Source of the DNA: Hydrogenophaga sp.
GTDB taxonomy: Bacteria > Pseudomonadota > Gammaproteobacteria > Burkholderiales > Burkholderiaceae_C
Assembly: GCA_016790705.1 (NCBI GenBank)
Contig: JAEUOT010000025.1
Span: 1-64,000 of the forward strand
DNA: 64,000 nt
Direction of reading: 5' to 3'
How positions within the stretch are numbered: position 1 is the first letter of the stretch; each line of letters opens with the position of its first letter. The notes beneath the pieces were generated by a model, which saw only the letters and a program-made list of their open reading frames with translations, ran no database searches and had not been told where the DNA came from. A program made the translations under genes and the position numbers. This document shows, piece after piece, positions 38,996-47,839 of this stretch.

Positions 38996-39018
38996 GGTGA
39001 ACAGTGAATTAGTTCACC
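38996..39018. promoter_or_regulatory. GGTGAAC/GTTCACC inverted repeat upstream of the MHS transporter
   Basis: Perfect seven-base arms (38996-39002 and 39012-39018) flank a nine-base A/T-rich centre, 28 bases before the start codon. The size and spacing are typical of an operator for a GntR- or TetR-like repressor. No regulator gene is adjacent. Confidence 0.45.
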
Positions 39019-39046
39019 GCATCGTTTTTTACAGGAGACAAATCCC

Positions 39047-40807
39047 ATGGCGACATCTGCAGCCCGGCCCATGACGCCGGAGGAACGCAAGGTCATCTTT
39101 GCGTCATCCCTCGGTACCGTGTTCGAGTGGTACGACTTCTATCTGTATGGCTCGCTGGCAGCCATCATTGCGAAGCAGTTCTTCAGCGGCCTTGACCAGG
39201 GCTCCGCATTCATCTTCGCCCTGCTGGCATTTGCCGCCGGCTTCATCGTGCGTCCTTTCGGCGCACTGGTGTTCGGCCGTCTGGGCGACATGATCGGTCG
39301 CAAGTACACCTTCCTGGTCACCATCCTGATCATGGGCGGCTCGACCTTCATCGTGGGTATCCTGCCGTCCTATGCGTCGATCGGTGTCGCGGCACCGGTG
39401 ATCCTGATCGGCCTGCGCCTGTTGCAGGGCCTGGCCCTCGGGGGCGAGTACGGTGGAGCCGCCACCTACGTGGCCGAGCACGCTCCGCACGGCAAGCGCG
39501 GTGCCTACACCGCCTGGATCCAGACCACGGCGACGCTGGGTCTGTTCCTGTCGCTGCTGGTGATTCTGGGCACCCGCACCTACATGGGTGAGGAAGCCTT
39601 TGGCGACTGGGGCTGGCGCGTGCCGTTCCTGGTGTCCATCATCCTGCTGGGCATCTCGGTGTGGATTCGCCTGCAGATGAACGAGTCTCCCGCCTTCCAG
39701 AAGATGAAGGCCGAAGGCAAGACCTCCAAGGCCCCCCTGTCCGAGTCCTTCGGCCAGTGGAAGAACCTGAAGATCGTGATCCTGGCGCTGATCGGCCTGA
39801 CAGCCGGCCAGGCCGTGGTCTGGTACTCGGGCCAGTTCTACGCCCTGTTCTTCCTGACCCAAGCCCTCAAGGTCGATGGTCCCACCGCCAACATCCTGGT
39901 CGCTGCCTCGCTGGTGATTGGCACCCCATTCTTCGTGGTGTTCGGATCCCTGTCCGACAAGATCGGCCGCAAGCCCATCATCATGGCCGGCTGCCTGCTC
40001 GCTGCCCTGACCTACTTCCCGGTCTTCGAAGCCCTGACCAAGGCCGCCAACCCCGACCTGCACAAGGCTCAGGCGGCCAGCAAGGTGGTCGTGACCGCCA
40101 ACCCCGCCGAGTGCTCGTTCCAGTTCAACCCGACGGGTACCGCCAAGTTCACCAGCTCCTGCGACATTGCCAAGCAGAAGCTGGCTGCAGCCTCGGTGAG
40201 TTATGCCAACGAAGTGGCTCCGGCCGGCACGCCCGCCACCATCAAGGTCGGCGAAACCGTGATCAGCACCGCCATCACGCCCGAAGACATCGCCGCCGCC
40301 AAGGCCGCTGCCGAGAAGAAGGTCGAGGACATGAAGGCCGCCGGCAACGCCGACCCCAAGGCGCTGAAGGCTGCTGAAGACGCGGTCAAGGCCCTGTCCG
40401 ACGAGAAGAAGGCCAAGGATGCCACCCTGTCCGGCAAGCTGAGCGCCGCCCTGAAGGCCGCCGGCTACCCGGCCAAGGCCGACCCGGCCAAGGTGGACAA
40501 GGTCATGATCGTCGTGATCCTGACCTACCTGGTGATCCTTGTGACCATGGTCTACGGCCCGATCGCCGCCATGCTGGTCGAAATGTTCCCGACCCGCATC
40601 CGCTACACCTCGATGTCCCTGCCCTACCACATCGGCAACGGCTGGTTCGGTGGCCTGCTGCCCACCACGGCCTTTGCCATCGTGGCGCAGACCGGTAACA
40701 TGTACAACGGCCTGTGGTACCCGATCATCATCGCCGGCATGACCTTCGTGATCGGCATGCTGTTCGTCAAGGAAACCAAGGACGTTGACATCTACGCCAA
40801 CGACTGA
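39047..40807 (+). CDS. MFS transporter, metabolite:H+ symporter (MHS) family, with large loop insert
   Basis: This 586-aa inner-membrane transporter has the MHS signatures GTVFEWYDFYLYGSLAAIIA, RPFGALVFGRLGDMIGRK, QGLALGGEYGGAATYVAEHAP, GSLSDKIGRKPIIMAG and FPTRIRYTSMSLPYHIGNGWFGG. MHS proteins carry organic acids, betaine or shikimate. Relatives have about 430-450 aa; here about 150 extra residues (333-486), rich in Ala and Lys with two cysteines (AECSFQF, SSCDIAKQK), lie between predicted helices 9 and 10, a loop expected to face the periplasm. A terminator follows. The substrate is unknown, but the neighbours suggest a carboxylate. Confidence 0.9.
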   Translation: MATSAARPMTPEERKVIFASSLGTVFEWYDFYLYGSLAAIIAKQFFSGLDQGSAFIFALLAFAAGFIVRPFGALVFGRLGDMIGRKYTFLVTILIMGGSTFIVGILPSYASIGVAAPVILIGLRLLQGLALGGEYGGAATYVAEHAPHGKRGAYTAWIQTTATLGLFLSLLVILGTRTYMGEEAFGDWGWRVPFLVSIILLGISVWIRLQMNESPAFQKMKAEGKTSKAPLSESFGQWKNLKIVILALIGLTAGQAVVWYSGQFYALFFLTQALKVDGPTANILVAASLVIGTPFFVVFGSLSDKIGRKPIIMAGCLLAALTYFPVFEALTKAANPDLHKAQAASKVVVTANPAECSFQFNPTGTAKFTSSCDIAKQKLAAASVSYANEVAPAGTPATIKVGETVISTAITPEDIAAAKAAAEKKVEDMKAAGNADPKALKAAEDAVKALSDEKKAKDATLSGKLSAALKAAGYPAKADPAKVDKVMIVVILTYLVILVTMVYGPIAAMLVEMFPTRIRYTSMSLPYHIGNGWFGGLLPTTAFAIVAQTGNMYNGLWYPIIIAGMTFVIGMLFVKETKDVDIYAND

Positions 40808-40861
40808 GGTTTGGTGACAAGTTCGTCGGCTGGCCGGCGACCTTGTGACACCCGCGACACC

Positions 40862-40891
40862 GAAGCCCATGCTCTGCATGGGCTTCTTTTT
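40862..40891 (+). terminator. Rho-independent terminator after the MHS transporter
   Basis: GAAGCCCATG (40862-40871) and CATGGGCTTC (40877-40886) form a perfect ten-base stem with a CTCTG loop, followed by five T residues. Confidence 0.92.
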
Positions 40892-40910
40892 CACTGAGAG
40901 GTTTCAGTTC

Positions 40911-41075
40911 ATGATCAAAATCATCATCGCCTTCATCGCCTTCGCCGCCCTCGCGCTGTTCATGCTTTCCAGGAGCGGCGCCGACATCGACATGACCGGC
41001 GAAAAGCACGGCTCCGAAGCCACGCACAGTGAACCCGCCAAACCCGCCACTCCTGAAGCGCCCGCCAAGCCGTAA
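40911..41075 (+). CDS. Small membrane-anchored protein, 54 aa
   Basis: The ORF starts MIKIIIAFIAFAALALFMLSRS, a single hydrophobic helix or uncleaved signal, followed by a hydrophilic tail rich in Glu, Ala, Pro and Lys (ATHSEPAKPATPEAPAKP). I recognise no family. It begins only 19 bases after the transporter's terminator, leaving no room for a normal promoter downstream of the hairpin, and lies 30 bases before the next gene on the same strand. Confidence 0.45.
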   Translation: MIKIIIAFIAFAALALFMLSRSGADIDMTGEKHGSEATHSEPAKPATPEAPAKP

Positions 41076-41105
41076 GTCGACGCGCCCAACCGGGAGCCCA
41101 TTGTT

Positions 41106-41594
41106 TTGCGTTACCAGAAAACCGAAGCCGGCCAGCAAGCGTTCAAGCAACGAACCCCTCTGATGTCTGCACGTCAGCGGGCCGCCTTCCTCCTGTTTGA
41201 TGGACAACGTCCACTGGAAGTGGTGCTGTCTTCCACTGCCGGCCTCGGGGTGACCCCGGCCGACATCCTGGACCTGGTGGAAAAGGAATTCCTCCAGGCT
41301 CCGGTAGCACAGGCTGGCGCCAGCGCAGCGCCGGCAACCGAGAACCCGACACCGTCTGCCCCGACGCCTGCGAATGACAAGCATCGGGCTGCCGAGCTTT
41401 ATCAACGAGCCTACCCGGTGGCCACCCGGATCACTGCGGACCTTGGCCTTCGGGGCTTTCGGCTCAACCTGGCGGTCGAAGCCGCGTCGGGCTACCACGA
41501 GCTGGTGGCCCTGCTGCCCGCCATCGCCAAATCGGCGCCTGCCGAGGCCGTCCGGGAACTTGCCAAGGCCCTGGGCGTGCCACCGCCGCCCTGA
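41106..41594 (+). CDS. Hypothetical protein, 162 aa
   Basis: I do not recognise this protein. It probably starts at a TTG (41106) because MRYQKTEAGQQAFKQR looks like a real N-terminus; an ATG at 41163 is the alternative. Residues 20-60 (SARQRAAFLLFDGQRPLEVVL...VTPADILDLVEKEFL) look like a small winged-helix-like helical unit. A Pro/Ala-rich linker (about 65-90) and a C-terminal helical domain (RITADLGLRGFRLNLAVEAA) follow. The same kind of modular layout is seen in small adaptor proteins. It lies 18 bases before the phosphoesterase gene and appears to be in one operon with it and the kinase. Confidence 0.6.
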   Translation: MRYQKTEAGQQAFKQRTPLMSARQRAAFLLFDGQRPLEVVLSSTAGLGVTPADILDLVEKEFLQAPVAQAGASAAPATENPTPSAPTPANDKHRAAELYQRAYPVATRITADLGLRGFRLNLAVEAASGYHELVALLPAIAKSAPAEAVRELAKALGVPPPP

Positions 41595-41612
41595 CCCCGT
41601 CACCGCGACTAC

Positions 41613-42365
41613 ATGAAGCTTGCCCTGCTCTCCGACATTCACGCCAACATCCATGCGCTGGACGCCTGTCTGGCCCACGCCCGGCAGGCCGGCTGCGACC
41701 GCTTCGCGCTGCTGGGCGATCTGGTGGGCTATGGCGGTGATCCGGTTCCGGTGATGGAGCGGGTCATCGCGCTGGCGAATGACGGGGCCGTGGTCCTCAA
41801 GGGCAACCACGATGCGCTGGCGGTCACGCCCCCGGCGCAGTCGCAGCAGATGGGTGACTCCACGGCCCAGTGGACACACGAGCAGCTCTCGGCGGAGCAG
41901 CGCGGCTTCCTGGATGCGCTGCCGATGACGGCCACCGTAGGTGCCTGCTTTCTGGTGCACGCCAGCGCCGACGCCCCGGAGAAATGGCGCTATGTGGAGG
42001 ATGAGCGAAGCGCCGGCGTGAGCCTGGAAGCGGCGCTCACCCACCCTGGCATCCGCTACGTGTTCGGCGGACACGTGCACCACCAGACCCTGTACTACAA
42101 GGGCAGCGGCCGGGGCCTGATGGCCTTCAAGCCGACCGCCGGGGTCGCCATCCCGACGCCGCCACACCGGCAGTGGATCGCCACCGTCGGCTCCGTCGGC
42201 CAACCGCGCGACGGTCAGCCGACCGCGATGTATGCCCTGTTTGATCTGGCGCAGGCGCGTCTGAGTTTCCTGCGCATACCGTACGACCATGCGGCGGCGG
42301 CGGCCTCGGTGCGGCGCGCTGGCCTGCCGGAATACTTTGCCAAACGACTCGAAGAAGGAAGGTAA
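41613..42365 (+). CDS. Calcineurin-like metallophosphoesterase
   Basis: The 250-aa protein has all metallophosphoesterase blocks: LLSDIHANIHALDAC (D-x-H), LLGDLVGYGGDP (G-D-x-x-x-x-G), LKGNHDAL (G-N-H-D), LVHASAD and FGGHVHHQTLYY (G-H-x-H). Two-metal hydrolysis of phosphoesters is therefore expected; the substrate could be a cyclic nucleotide, a phosphoprotein or a dinucleotide. It lies 8 bases upstream of a Ser/Thr kinase gene, so it may be the partner phosphatase of that kinase. Confidence 0.9.
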   Translation: MKLALLSDIHANIHALDACLAHARQAGCDRFALLGDLVGYGGDPVPVMERVIALANDGAVVLKGNHDALAVTPPAQSQQMGDSTAQWTHEQLSAEQRGFLDALPMTATVGACFLVHASADAPEKWRYVEDERSAGVSLEAALTHPGIRYVFGGHVHHQTLYYKGSGRGLMAFKPTAGVAIPTPPHRQWIATVGSVGQPRDGQPTAMYALFDLAQARLSFLRIPYDHAAAAASVRRAGLPEYFAKRLEEGR

Positions 42366-42373
42366 GGCGGACG

Positions 42374-43819
42374 ATGAAGCTGCTCGAACCGGGAACCCAG
42401 CTCGACGGTTTTGTGGTCGACGAGTGCATCCACTCCGGGGGCATGGCACACATCTACGCAGTGCACTACGCCAGCGGCGCGGGCGACCCGGGGTTTCGAA
42501 TGGTGATGAAGATCCCGCGCATGACGGCGGGTGACGGAGCGGAAAACATCGTCAGCTTCGAGGTCGAACACCAGTTGCTGCAGGTGCTCACCGGCCCGCA
42601 CGTTCCGCACTTCGTGGCGGCCGGCGACCTGGACAATGTGCCGTATCTGGTGATGGAGTATGTGGACGGCAAGACGCTGGACCACTGGCTGCCGCAGCCG
42701 GGCGAGCCGTTCACCCCGCTGACACCACAGGAAATCGCCCGCCTGGGACTGGCCCTGGCCCACGCCGTGCACAGCCTGCACAAGCAGCACGTCTGCCACC
42801 ACGACCTTAAGCCGGCCAATGTGCTGATCGAGCCCGACGGCACGGCCGTCCTGCTGGACTTCGGCCTCTCCTGCCACGCCCATTACCCCGACCTGCTCGC
42901 CGAAGAGCTGCGAAAAGCCGTGGGTTCGCCGGCCTGGATCGCGCCTGAACAGGTGGTGGGGGTCCGCGGCGACACCCGCAGCGACATCTTCGCCATCGGC
43001 GTGATCCTCTATGAGCTGGCCACCGGCGAACTGCCCTTCGGTTCGCCGCAGAGCGATGCCGGCATCCGCCAGCGTCTGTGGATGGACCCTCGGCCGCCGA
43101 GGGCATTGCGCCCCGACATCCCGCCCTGGCTGCAGGAGATCATCCTGCGCTGCCTGGAAACCGAGGCGGCACAGCGCCACTCGTCCGCCGCGCACCTGGC
43201 CTTCGACCTGAGCCACCCGGACGACGTCACGATCACCGACCGAGGCCTGCGCACCCAGGGCACCGGCTTCAAGGAACACTTCAAGCGCTGGATACGCGCC
43301 GCCGGCAAGCATTACCAGCCCAGCCCCAAACCGGCCCAGAACATTGAAGACGTCCCCATCGTCATGGTGGCGGTCCCGCACCACGATGTCACCGACGCCA
43401 CGCTGTATTCGCTGCGACAGGCGGTGGCACGTTCACTGGGCATCCGCCCGGGCGCTCGGCTGGCCTGTGTCACCGTGATTTCGCCCAACGCCACCAGCAG
43501 CACCGACGCCGACCGCAGCGAAACCGCGGTGCACCGGCGTCACCTTTCCATGCTGCGGCAGTGGGCACAACCGCTGGACCTCACAGGCCACCAGACCTCC
43601 TACCACGTGCTCGAAGCCAGCGACGTGGCCCAGGCGCTGGTGCAATACGCCGAGGGCAACCAGGTCAGCATGATCGTGATGGGCGCAGCGACGCACGGGC
43701 TACAGATGCAACGCTTTGTCGCCACCGTGCCGATCAAGGTCGCCATGGACGCGCCCTGCACCGTCATCCTGGTCAAGCAGCAACTGCCATTTGACCGCCT
43801 GGCCGCGACGCCTGCTTGA
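42374..43819 (+). CDS. Ser/Thr protein kinase fused to a universal stress protein domain
   Basis: This 481-aa fusion begins with a eukaryotic-like kinase domain (about 10-280): glycine-rich loop IHSGGMAHIYAV, ATP lysine in MVMKIPR (K46), catalytic loop HHDLKPANVL near 142, DFGLS, GSPAWIAPEQV and GVILYELATGELPF. After a short linker (FKEHFKRWIRAAGKHYQPSPKP), residues 328-475 form a UspA-like domain (VPIVMVAVPHHDVTDATL...VSMIVMGAATHGLQ...APCTVILVKQQL), with a variant of the usual ATP-binding G-x-x-G motif. No membrane segment is seen, so it is cytoplasmic. Activity and targets are unknown; the phosphoesterase next door is a candidate antagonist. Confidence 0.92.
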   Translation: MKLLEPGTQLDGFVVDECIHSGGMAHIYAVHYASGAGDPGFRMVMKIPRMTAGDGAENIVSFEVEHQLLQVLTGPHVPHFVAAGDLDNVPYLVMEYVDGKTLDHWLPQPGEPFTPLTPQEIARLGLALAHAVHSLHKQHVCHHDLKPANVLIEPDGTAVLLDFGLSCHAHYPDLLAEELRKAVGSPAWIAPEQVVGVRGDTRSDIFAIGVILYELATGELPFGSPQSDAGIRQRLWMDPRPPRALRPDIPPWLQEIILRCLETEAAQRHSSAAHLAFDLSHPDDVTITDRGLRTQGTGFKEHFKRWIRAAGKHYQPSPKPAQNIEDVPIVMVAVPHHDVTDATLYSLRQAVARSLGIRPGARLACVTVISPNATSSTDADRSETAVHRRHLSMLRQWAQPLDLTGHQTSYHVLEASDVAQALVQYAEGNQVSMIVMGAATHGLQMQRFVATVPIKVAMDAPCTVILVKQQLPFDRLAATPA

Positions 43820-43870
43820 GTGAACGCTTCGAATAGAAGAGCGTCGCGCGTCAGCGCGCTGTCATTTTGA

Positions 43871-43889
43871 GGTAAGTCGAGGGTAAGTC
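43871..43889 (+). promoter_or_regulatory. GGTAAGTC direct repeats upstream of DUF485-actP
   Basis: Two copies of GGTAAGTC (43871-43878 and 43882-43889) are spaced 11 bases start to start, about one helical turn, so a regulator could bind both on the same DNA face. They lie 44-62 bases before the DUF485 start codon. GAGGGTAA here also occurs in the operator-like repeat at 27797-27804. Confidence 0.4.
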
Positions 43890-43906
43890 CGACGACCTAA
43901 GCTGGC

Positions 43907-43927
43907 CTCCTCTAAAACGCAGAGGAG
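43907..43927 (+). promoter_or_regulatory. Hairpin sequestering the Shine-Dalgarno site of DUF485-actP
   Basis: CTCCTCT (43907-43913) is fully complementary to AGAGGAG (43921-43927) with a seven-base AAAACGC loop. AGGAG is the ribosome-binding site, five bases before the ATG at 43933. The stem would hide it, which suggests translational control by temperature, a small RNA or ribosome-assisted melting. Confidence 0.55.
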
Positions 43928-43932
43928 TACTC

Positions 43933-44241
43933 ATGGACGACCAGCTGACCCAGCGGATCGCAAACAACCCACGCTATCAGGAACTCAAGGCCAAACGATC
44001 CCGTTTTGGCTGGCTCCTGACCGCCGCAATGATGATCGTGTACTACGGTTTCATCCTGCTGGTGGCCTTCAACAAGCCATTTCTGTCCCAGCGCATGGGC
44101 GAAGGTGTCATGACCGTCGGCATCCCGGTGGGATTCGGCGTGATCGTCTTCACCATCATCATCACCGCCATCTACGTGCGGCGCGCCAACAACGAGTTCG
44201 ACGAACTCTCCAACGCCATCGTCGCCGAGGTCCAGAAATGA
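43933..44241 (+). CDS. DUF485 membrane protein, ActP partner
   Basis: The 102-aa protein shows [41 protein letters not shown] and [31 protein letters not shown], the DUF485 pattern with two transmembrane helices (about 25-48 and 60-84). DUF485 proteins (YjcH in E. coli) are encoded next to acetate permease ActP. It overlaps actP by four bases. Its ribosome site is embedded in a hairpin. Confidence 0.95.
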   Translation: MDDQLTQRIANNPRYQELKAKRSRFGWLLTAAMMIVYYGFILLVAFNKPFLSQRMGEGVMTVGIPVGFGVIVFTIIITAIYVRRANNEFDELSNAIVAEVQK

Positions 44242-46055
44242 AGCATCCCGTCCGTACCTCCCTTCGCACCCTGCTGCCCCTGGCCCTGACCGGTCTGGCG
44301 CTGGGCGCACACGCCGCCGGCGCCGACCTCGGCCAGGCCGAGAAACAGGCCACCAACTGGACCGCGATCACCATGTTCGCGCTGTTCGTGGTGTTCACCC
44401 TGTTCATCACCAAGTGGGCCGCCGCCAAGACCAAGAGCACGGCCGACTTCTACACCGCCGGCGGCGGCATCACCGGCTTCCAGAACGGTCTGGCGATCGC
44501 CGGTGACTACATGTCCGCGGCCTCGTTCCTGGGCATTTCCGCCGCCGTGATGGCCTCCGGCTTCGACGGCCTGATCTACTCGATCGGCTTCCTGGTCGGT
44601 TGGCCCGTCATCACCTTCCTGATGGCCGAACGCCTGCGCAACCTGGGCAAGTTCACCTTCGCCGACGTGGCCGCGTTCCGCTTCGAACAGACGCCCATCC
44701 GCATCTTCGCGGCCTCGGGCACGCTGGTCGTGGTGGCGTTCTACCTGATCGCACAGATGGTGGGTGCCGGCCAGCTGATCAAGCTGCTGTTCGGCCTCGA
44801 CTACAACTATGCCGTCGTGATCGTGGGCGTGCTGATGATGGTCTACGTGCTGTTCGGTGGCATGACCGCCACCACCTGGGTGCAGATCATCAAGGCCTGC
44901 CTGCTGCTGGGCGGCGCTTCCTTCATGGCCTTCATGGTCCTGTGGCAGTTTGGTTTCAGCCCTGAAGCCATGTTCGCCAAGGCCGTCGAGATCAAGGCCC
45001 AACTCGGCGGTGCCGCCAAGGACTCTGCGATCGCAGCCGCCAACGCTGCCAGCGCAGCGGCCGCCACACCGGAAGCCGCCGCCAAGGCCGCCAAGGATCT
45101 GGCCACTGCCGCCGCCATGCCCGACGCCGCCAAGGCCGGTGCTTCGATCATGGGCCCGGGCAACTTCGTGAAGGACCCGATCTCCGCCATCAGCTTCGGC
45201 ATGGCGCTGATGTTCGGTACCGCCGGTCTGCCGCACATCCTGATGCGCTTCTTCACCGTGCCGTCCGCCAAGGAAGCACGCAAGTCCGTGATGTGGGCCA
45301 CCGGCTGGATCGGCTACTTCTACCTGCTGACCTTCATCATCGGTTTCGGCGCCATCACCTTCGTGCTGACCAACCCCCAGTTCCTGGACGCCAAGAAGGG
45401 TCTGCTGGGCGGCAACAACATGGCGGCCGTTCACCTGGCCAACGCCGTCGGCGGTAACGTGTTCCTCGGCTTCATCTCCGCCGTGGCCTTCGCGACCATC
45501 CTGGCCGTGGTGGCCGGTCTGACGCTCTCGGGCGCCTCCGCTGTGTCGCACGACATCTACGGCACCGTGATCAAGAAGGGCAAGGCCGACAGCGCCGACG
45601 AACTGCGCGTCTCCAAGATGACGACCATTGCCCTGGGCATCGTTGCCGTGGTGCTGGGCATTGCCTTCGAGAAGCAGAACATCGCCTTCATGGTGTCGCT
45701 GGCCTTCGCGATCGCAGCTTCGGCCAACTTCCCGGTGCTGTTCATGAGCGTGCTGTGGAAGGATTGCACCACCAGGGGTGCCGTGATCGGTGGCTTCCTG
45801 GGCCTGATCTCGTCGGTCGCCCTGACCGTGGTGTCGCCGTCGGTGTGGGAAGCCACCCTGGGCAACCCCAAGGGCTCGGCCTGGTTCCCCTACACCTCGC
45901 CCGCGCTGTTCTCGATGGCCATCGGCTTCATCGGCATCTGGCTGTTCTCCATCCTGGACAACAGCGCCCGTGCGAAGCAGGACCGTGCAGGCTTCCTGGC
46001 TCAGCAGGTGCGTTCGGAAACCGGCATCGGCGCCGCTGGCGCATCGGGTCACTGA
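44238..46055 (+). CDS. actP: Cation/acetate symporter ActP
   Basis: This 605-aa SSS-family symporter imports acetate and related short acids with Na+. It has a signal-like N-terminus ([16 protein letters not shown]), then [86 protein letters not shown] and [22 protein letters not shown]. coli ActP has 549 aa; the excess is mainly an Ala/Lys-rich insert of about 70 residues (242-312) between core helices 6 and 7, predicted periplasmic. Its start overlaps the DUF485 gene. A terminator shared with ahpF follows. Confidence 0.95.
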   Translation: MKHPVRTSLRTLLPLALTGLALGAHAAGADLGQAEKQATNWTAITMFALFVVFTLFITKWAAAKTKSTADFYTAGGGITGFQNGLAIAGDYMSAASFLGISAAVMASGFDGLIYSIGFLVGWPVITFLMAERLRNLGKFTFADVAAFRFEQTPIRIFAASGTLVVVAFYLIAQMVGAGQLIKLLFGLDYNYAVVIVGVLMMVYVLFGGMTATTWVQIIKACLLLGGASFMAFMVLWQFGFSPEAMFAKAVEIKAQLGGAAKDSAIAAANAASAAAATPEAAAKAAKDLATAAAMPDAAKAGASIMGPGNFVKDPISAISFGMALMFGTAGLPHILMRFFTVPSAKEARKSVMWATGWIGYFYLLTFIIGFGAITFVLTNPQFLDAKKGLLGGNNMAAVHLANAVGGNVFLGFISAVAFATILAVVAGLTLSGASAVSHDIYGTVIKKGKADSADELRVSKMTTIALGIVAVVLGIAFEKQNIAFMVSLAFAIAASANFPVLFMSVLWKDCTTRGAVIGGFLGLISSVALTVVSPSVWEATLGNPKGSAWFPYTSPALFSMAIGFIGIWLFSILDNSARAKQDRAGFLAQQVRSETGIGAAGASGH

Positions 46056-46064
46056 CCCACCGGA

Positions 46065-46086
46065 CTGCGGACCTTGCGGTCCGCAG
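46065..46086 (+). repeat. Perfect hairpin just after the actP stop
   Basis: CTGCGGACC (46065-46073) and GGTCCGCAG (46078-46086) pair perfectly around a TTGC loop. With the terminator ten bases further on it forms a double hairpin at the actP mRNA end, which may protect the mRNA from 3' exonucleases. Confidence 0.6.
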
Positions 46087-46095
46087 CACCCAACG

Positions 46096-46130
46096 AAAAA
46101 GCCACCGGGTCACCCCGGTGGCTTTTTTGT
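46096..46130. terminator. Bidirectional terminator between actP and ahpF
   Basis: AAAAAGCCACCGGG is mirrored by CCCGGTGGCTTTTTT; the core stem GCCACCGGG/CCCGGTGGC has nine pairs, with U-runs on both strands. It lies between the converging actP (+) and ahpF (-) stops. Confidence 0.92.
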
Positions 46131-46160
46131 TTTGATGTGACCTGAGGGGACGCGCCAGCC

Positions 46161-47750
46161 TCAGGCGGCGACCGCCACACCCGCAGGCACCGCAGCCGGT
46201 TGCCGGATCAGGTGATCGAACGCACTGAGCGCGGCCTTGGCACCCTCGCCCGCGGCGATCACGATCTGCTTGTAAGGGACCGTGGTGCAGTCGCCCGCGG
46301 CGAACACGCCGTCCACATTGGTGTGGCCCTTGGCGTCGACCACGATTTCCCCGAAGCGGCTGAGCTCGACCGTGCCCTTGAGAAACTCGGTGTTGGGCAC
46401 CAGGCCGATCTGCACGAACACGCCGGCCAGCGGCACCAGGTGCTCTTCGCCGCTGACGCGGTCCTTGAACTTCAGGCCATTGACCTTGCTGCCGTCGCCG
46501 GTGATTTCGGTCGTCTGTGCGTTCACGTGGATGGTCACGTTGGGCAGGCTCTTGAGCTTGCTCACTAGGACCGCGTCGGCCTTGAGCTGGTCAGCGAACT
46601 CGACCAGGGTCACGTGCTCGACGATGCCAGCCAGGTCGATGGCCGCCTCCACACCCGAGTTGCCGCCACCGATCACGGCCGTGCGCTTGCCCTTGAACAG
46701 CGGGCCGTCGCAGTGCGGGCAGTAGGCCACGCCCTTGTTTTTGTACTCCTGCTCGCCCGGCACGTTGACATTGCGCCAGCGCGCGCCGGTCGACAGGATC
46801 ACGCTGCGCGCCTTGAGCACGCCACCGTTCTCCATCTGCACGGAGACCAGACCGCCCGGCTCGCTGGCCGGGATCAGCTTGCTCGCACGCTGCAGGTTCA
46901 TCACGTCCACCTCGTAGTGGCGCACCTGGGCTTCGAGCGCGGCGGCGAACTTCGGGCCGTCGGTCTCCAGCACCGAGATGTAGTTCTCAATTGCCATGGT
47001 GTCGTTGACCTGGCCGCCCATGCGTTCAGCGGCCACGCCCACGCGGATGCCCTTGCGGGCCGCGTAAACGGCAGCCGCCGCGCCGGCCGGGCCTCCGCCG
47101 ACGATCAGCACGTCGTAGGGGTCCTTGGCGTTGAGCTTCGCGGCCTCGCGCTCACCGGACTTGGTGTCCAGCTTGGCGACGATCTCTTCCACCGAGGTGC
47201 GGCCCGAGGCGAACACCTCGCCATTGAGGAACACCATGGGCACGGCCATGATCTGGCGCGACTCGACCTCGGCCTGGAAGGCGCCGCCCTCGATAACCAC
47301 CGTCTTGACGCGCGGGTTCACGATCGCCATCAGCGACAGGGCCTGCACCACGTCCGGGCAGTTGTGGCAGGTCAGGGACATGTAGACCTCGAAGCTCAAG
47401 TCTCCGTCCAGCGTCTTGATCGAGTCGATCACCGACTGCTCGACTTTCGGCGGATGGCCGCCGGTCCAGAGCAGCGCCAGCACCAGCGAGGTGAACTCAT
47501 GGCCCAGCGGGAGGCCGGCGAAGCGCACACCGGTGGTTTCGCCCGCACGGGCGATCACGAACGAAGGCTTGCGGGCGTCGTTGCCTGAGGTGTCCAGCGT
47601 GACCTTGTCCGACAGGCCGGCAATGGTCTCCAGCAGCGAACGCATTTCCGCGCCGGTCTCGCTGTCGTCCAGCGACGCAATCAGCGTGATGGGCTGGCGC
47701 AGCATGCCCAGGTATTGCTGCAACTGGGCCTTGAGGGTGTCGTCAAGCAT
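46161..47750 (-). CDS. ahpF: Alkyl hydroperoxide reductase subunit F
   Basis: AhpF is the NADH-dependent flavoprotein that re-reduces AhpC. The 529-aa product has the N-terminal thioredoxin-like tandem with the CxxC in [15 protein letters not shown] near residue 130, the FAD motif [20 protein letters not shown] near 215, the redox CxxC in [16 protein letters not shown] near 345, the NAD motif [18 protein letters not shown], and [28 protein letters not shown]. The ATG at 47750 gives the standard length. It lies 89 bases downstream of ahpC. Confidence 0.96.
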   Translation of the reverse strand: MLDDTLKAQLQQYLGMLRQPITLIASLDDSETGAEMRSLLETIAGLSDKVTLDTSGNDARKPSFVIARAGETTGVRFAGLPLGHEFTSLVLALLWTGGHPPKVEQSVIDSIKTLDGDLSFEVYMSLTCHNCPDVVQALSLMAIVNPRVKTVVIEGGAFQAEVESRQIMAVPMVFLNGEVFASGRTSVEEIVAKLDTKSGEREAAKLNAKDPYDVLIVGGGPAGAAAAVYAARKGIRVGVAAERMGGQVNDTMAIENYISVLETDGPKFAAALEAQVRHYEVDVMNLQRASKLIPASEPGGLVSVQMENGGVLKARSVILSTGARWRNVNVPGEQEYKNKGVAYCPHCDGPLFKGKRTAVIGGGNSGVEAAIDLAGIVEHVTLVEFADQLKADAVLVSKLKSLPNVTIHVNAQTTEITGDGSKVNGLKFKDRVSGEEHLVPLAGVFVQIGLVPNTEFLKGTVELSRFGEIVVDAKGHTNVDGVFAAGDCTTVPYKQIVIAAGEGAKAALSAFDHLIRQPAAVPAGVAVAA

Positions 47751-47839
47751 GGGGAACTCCAGGAAAAGGGAGCGCAAAGCGCTGGGGGAAGGGCGCTCGG
47801 CCGACGGCCGAACGCCCGACACTCAACGCTCAGCGGACA

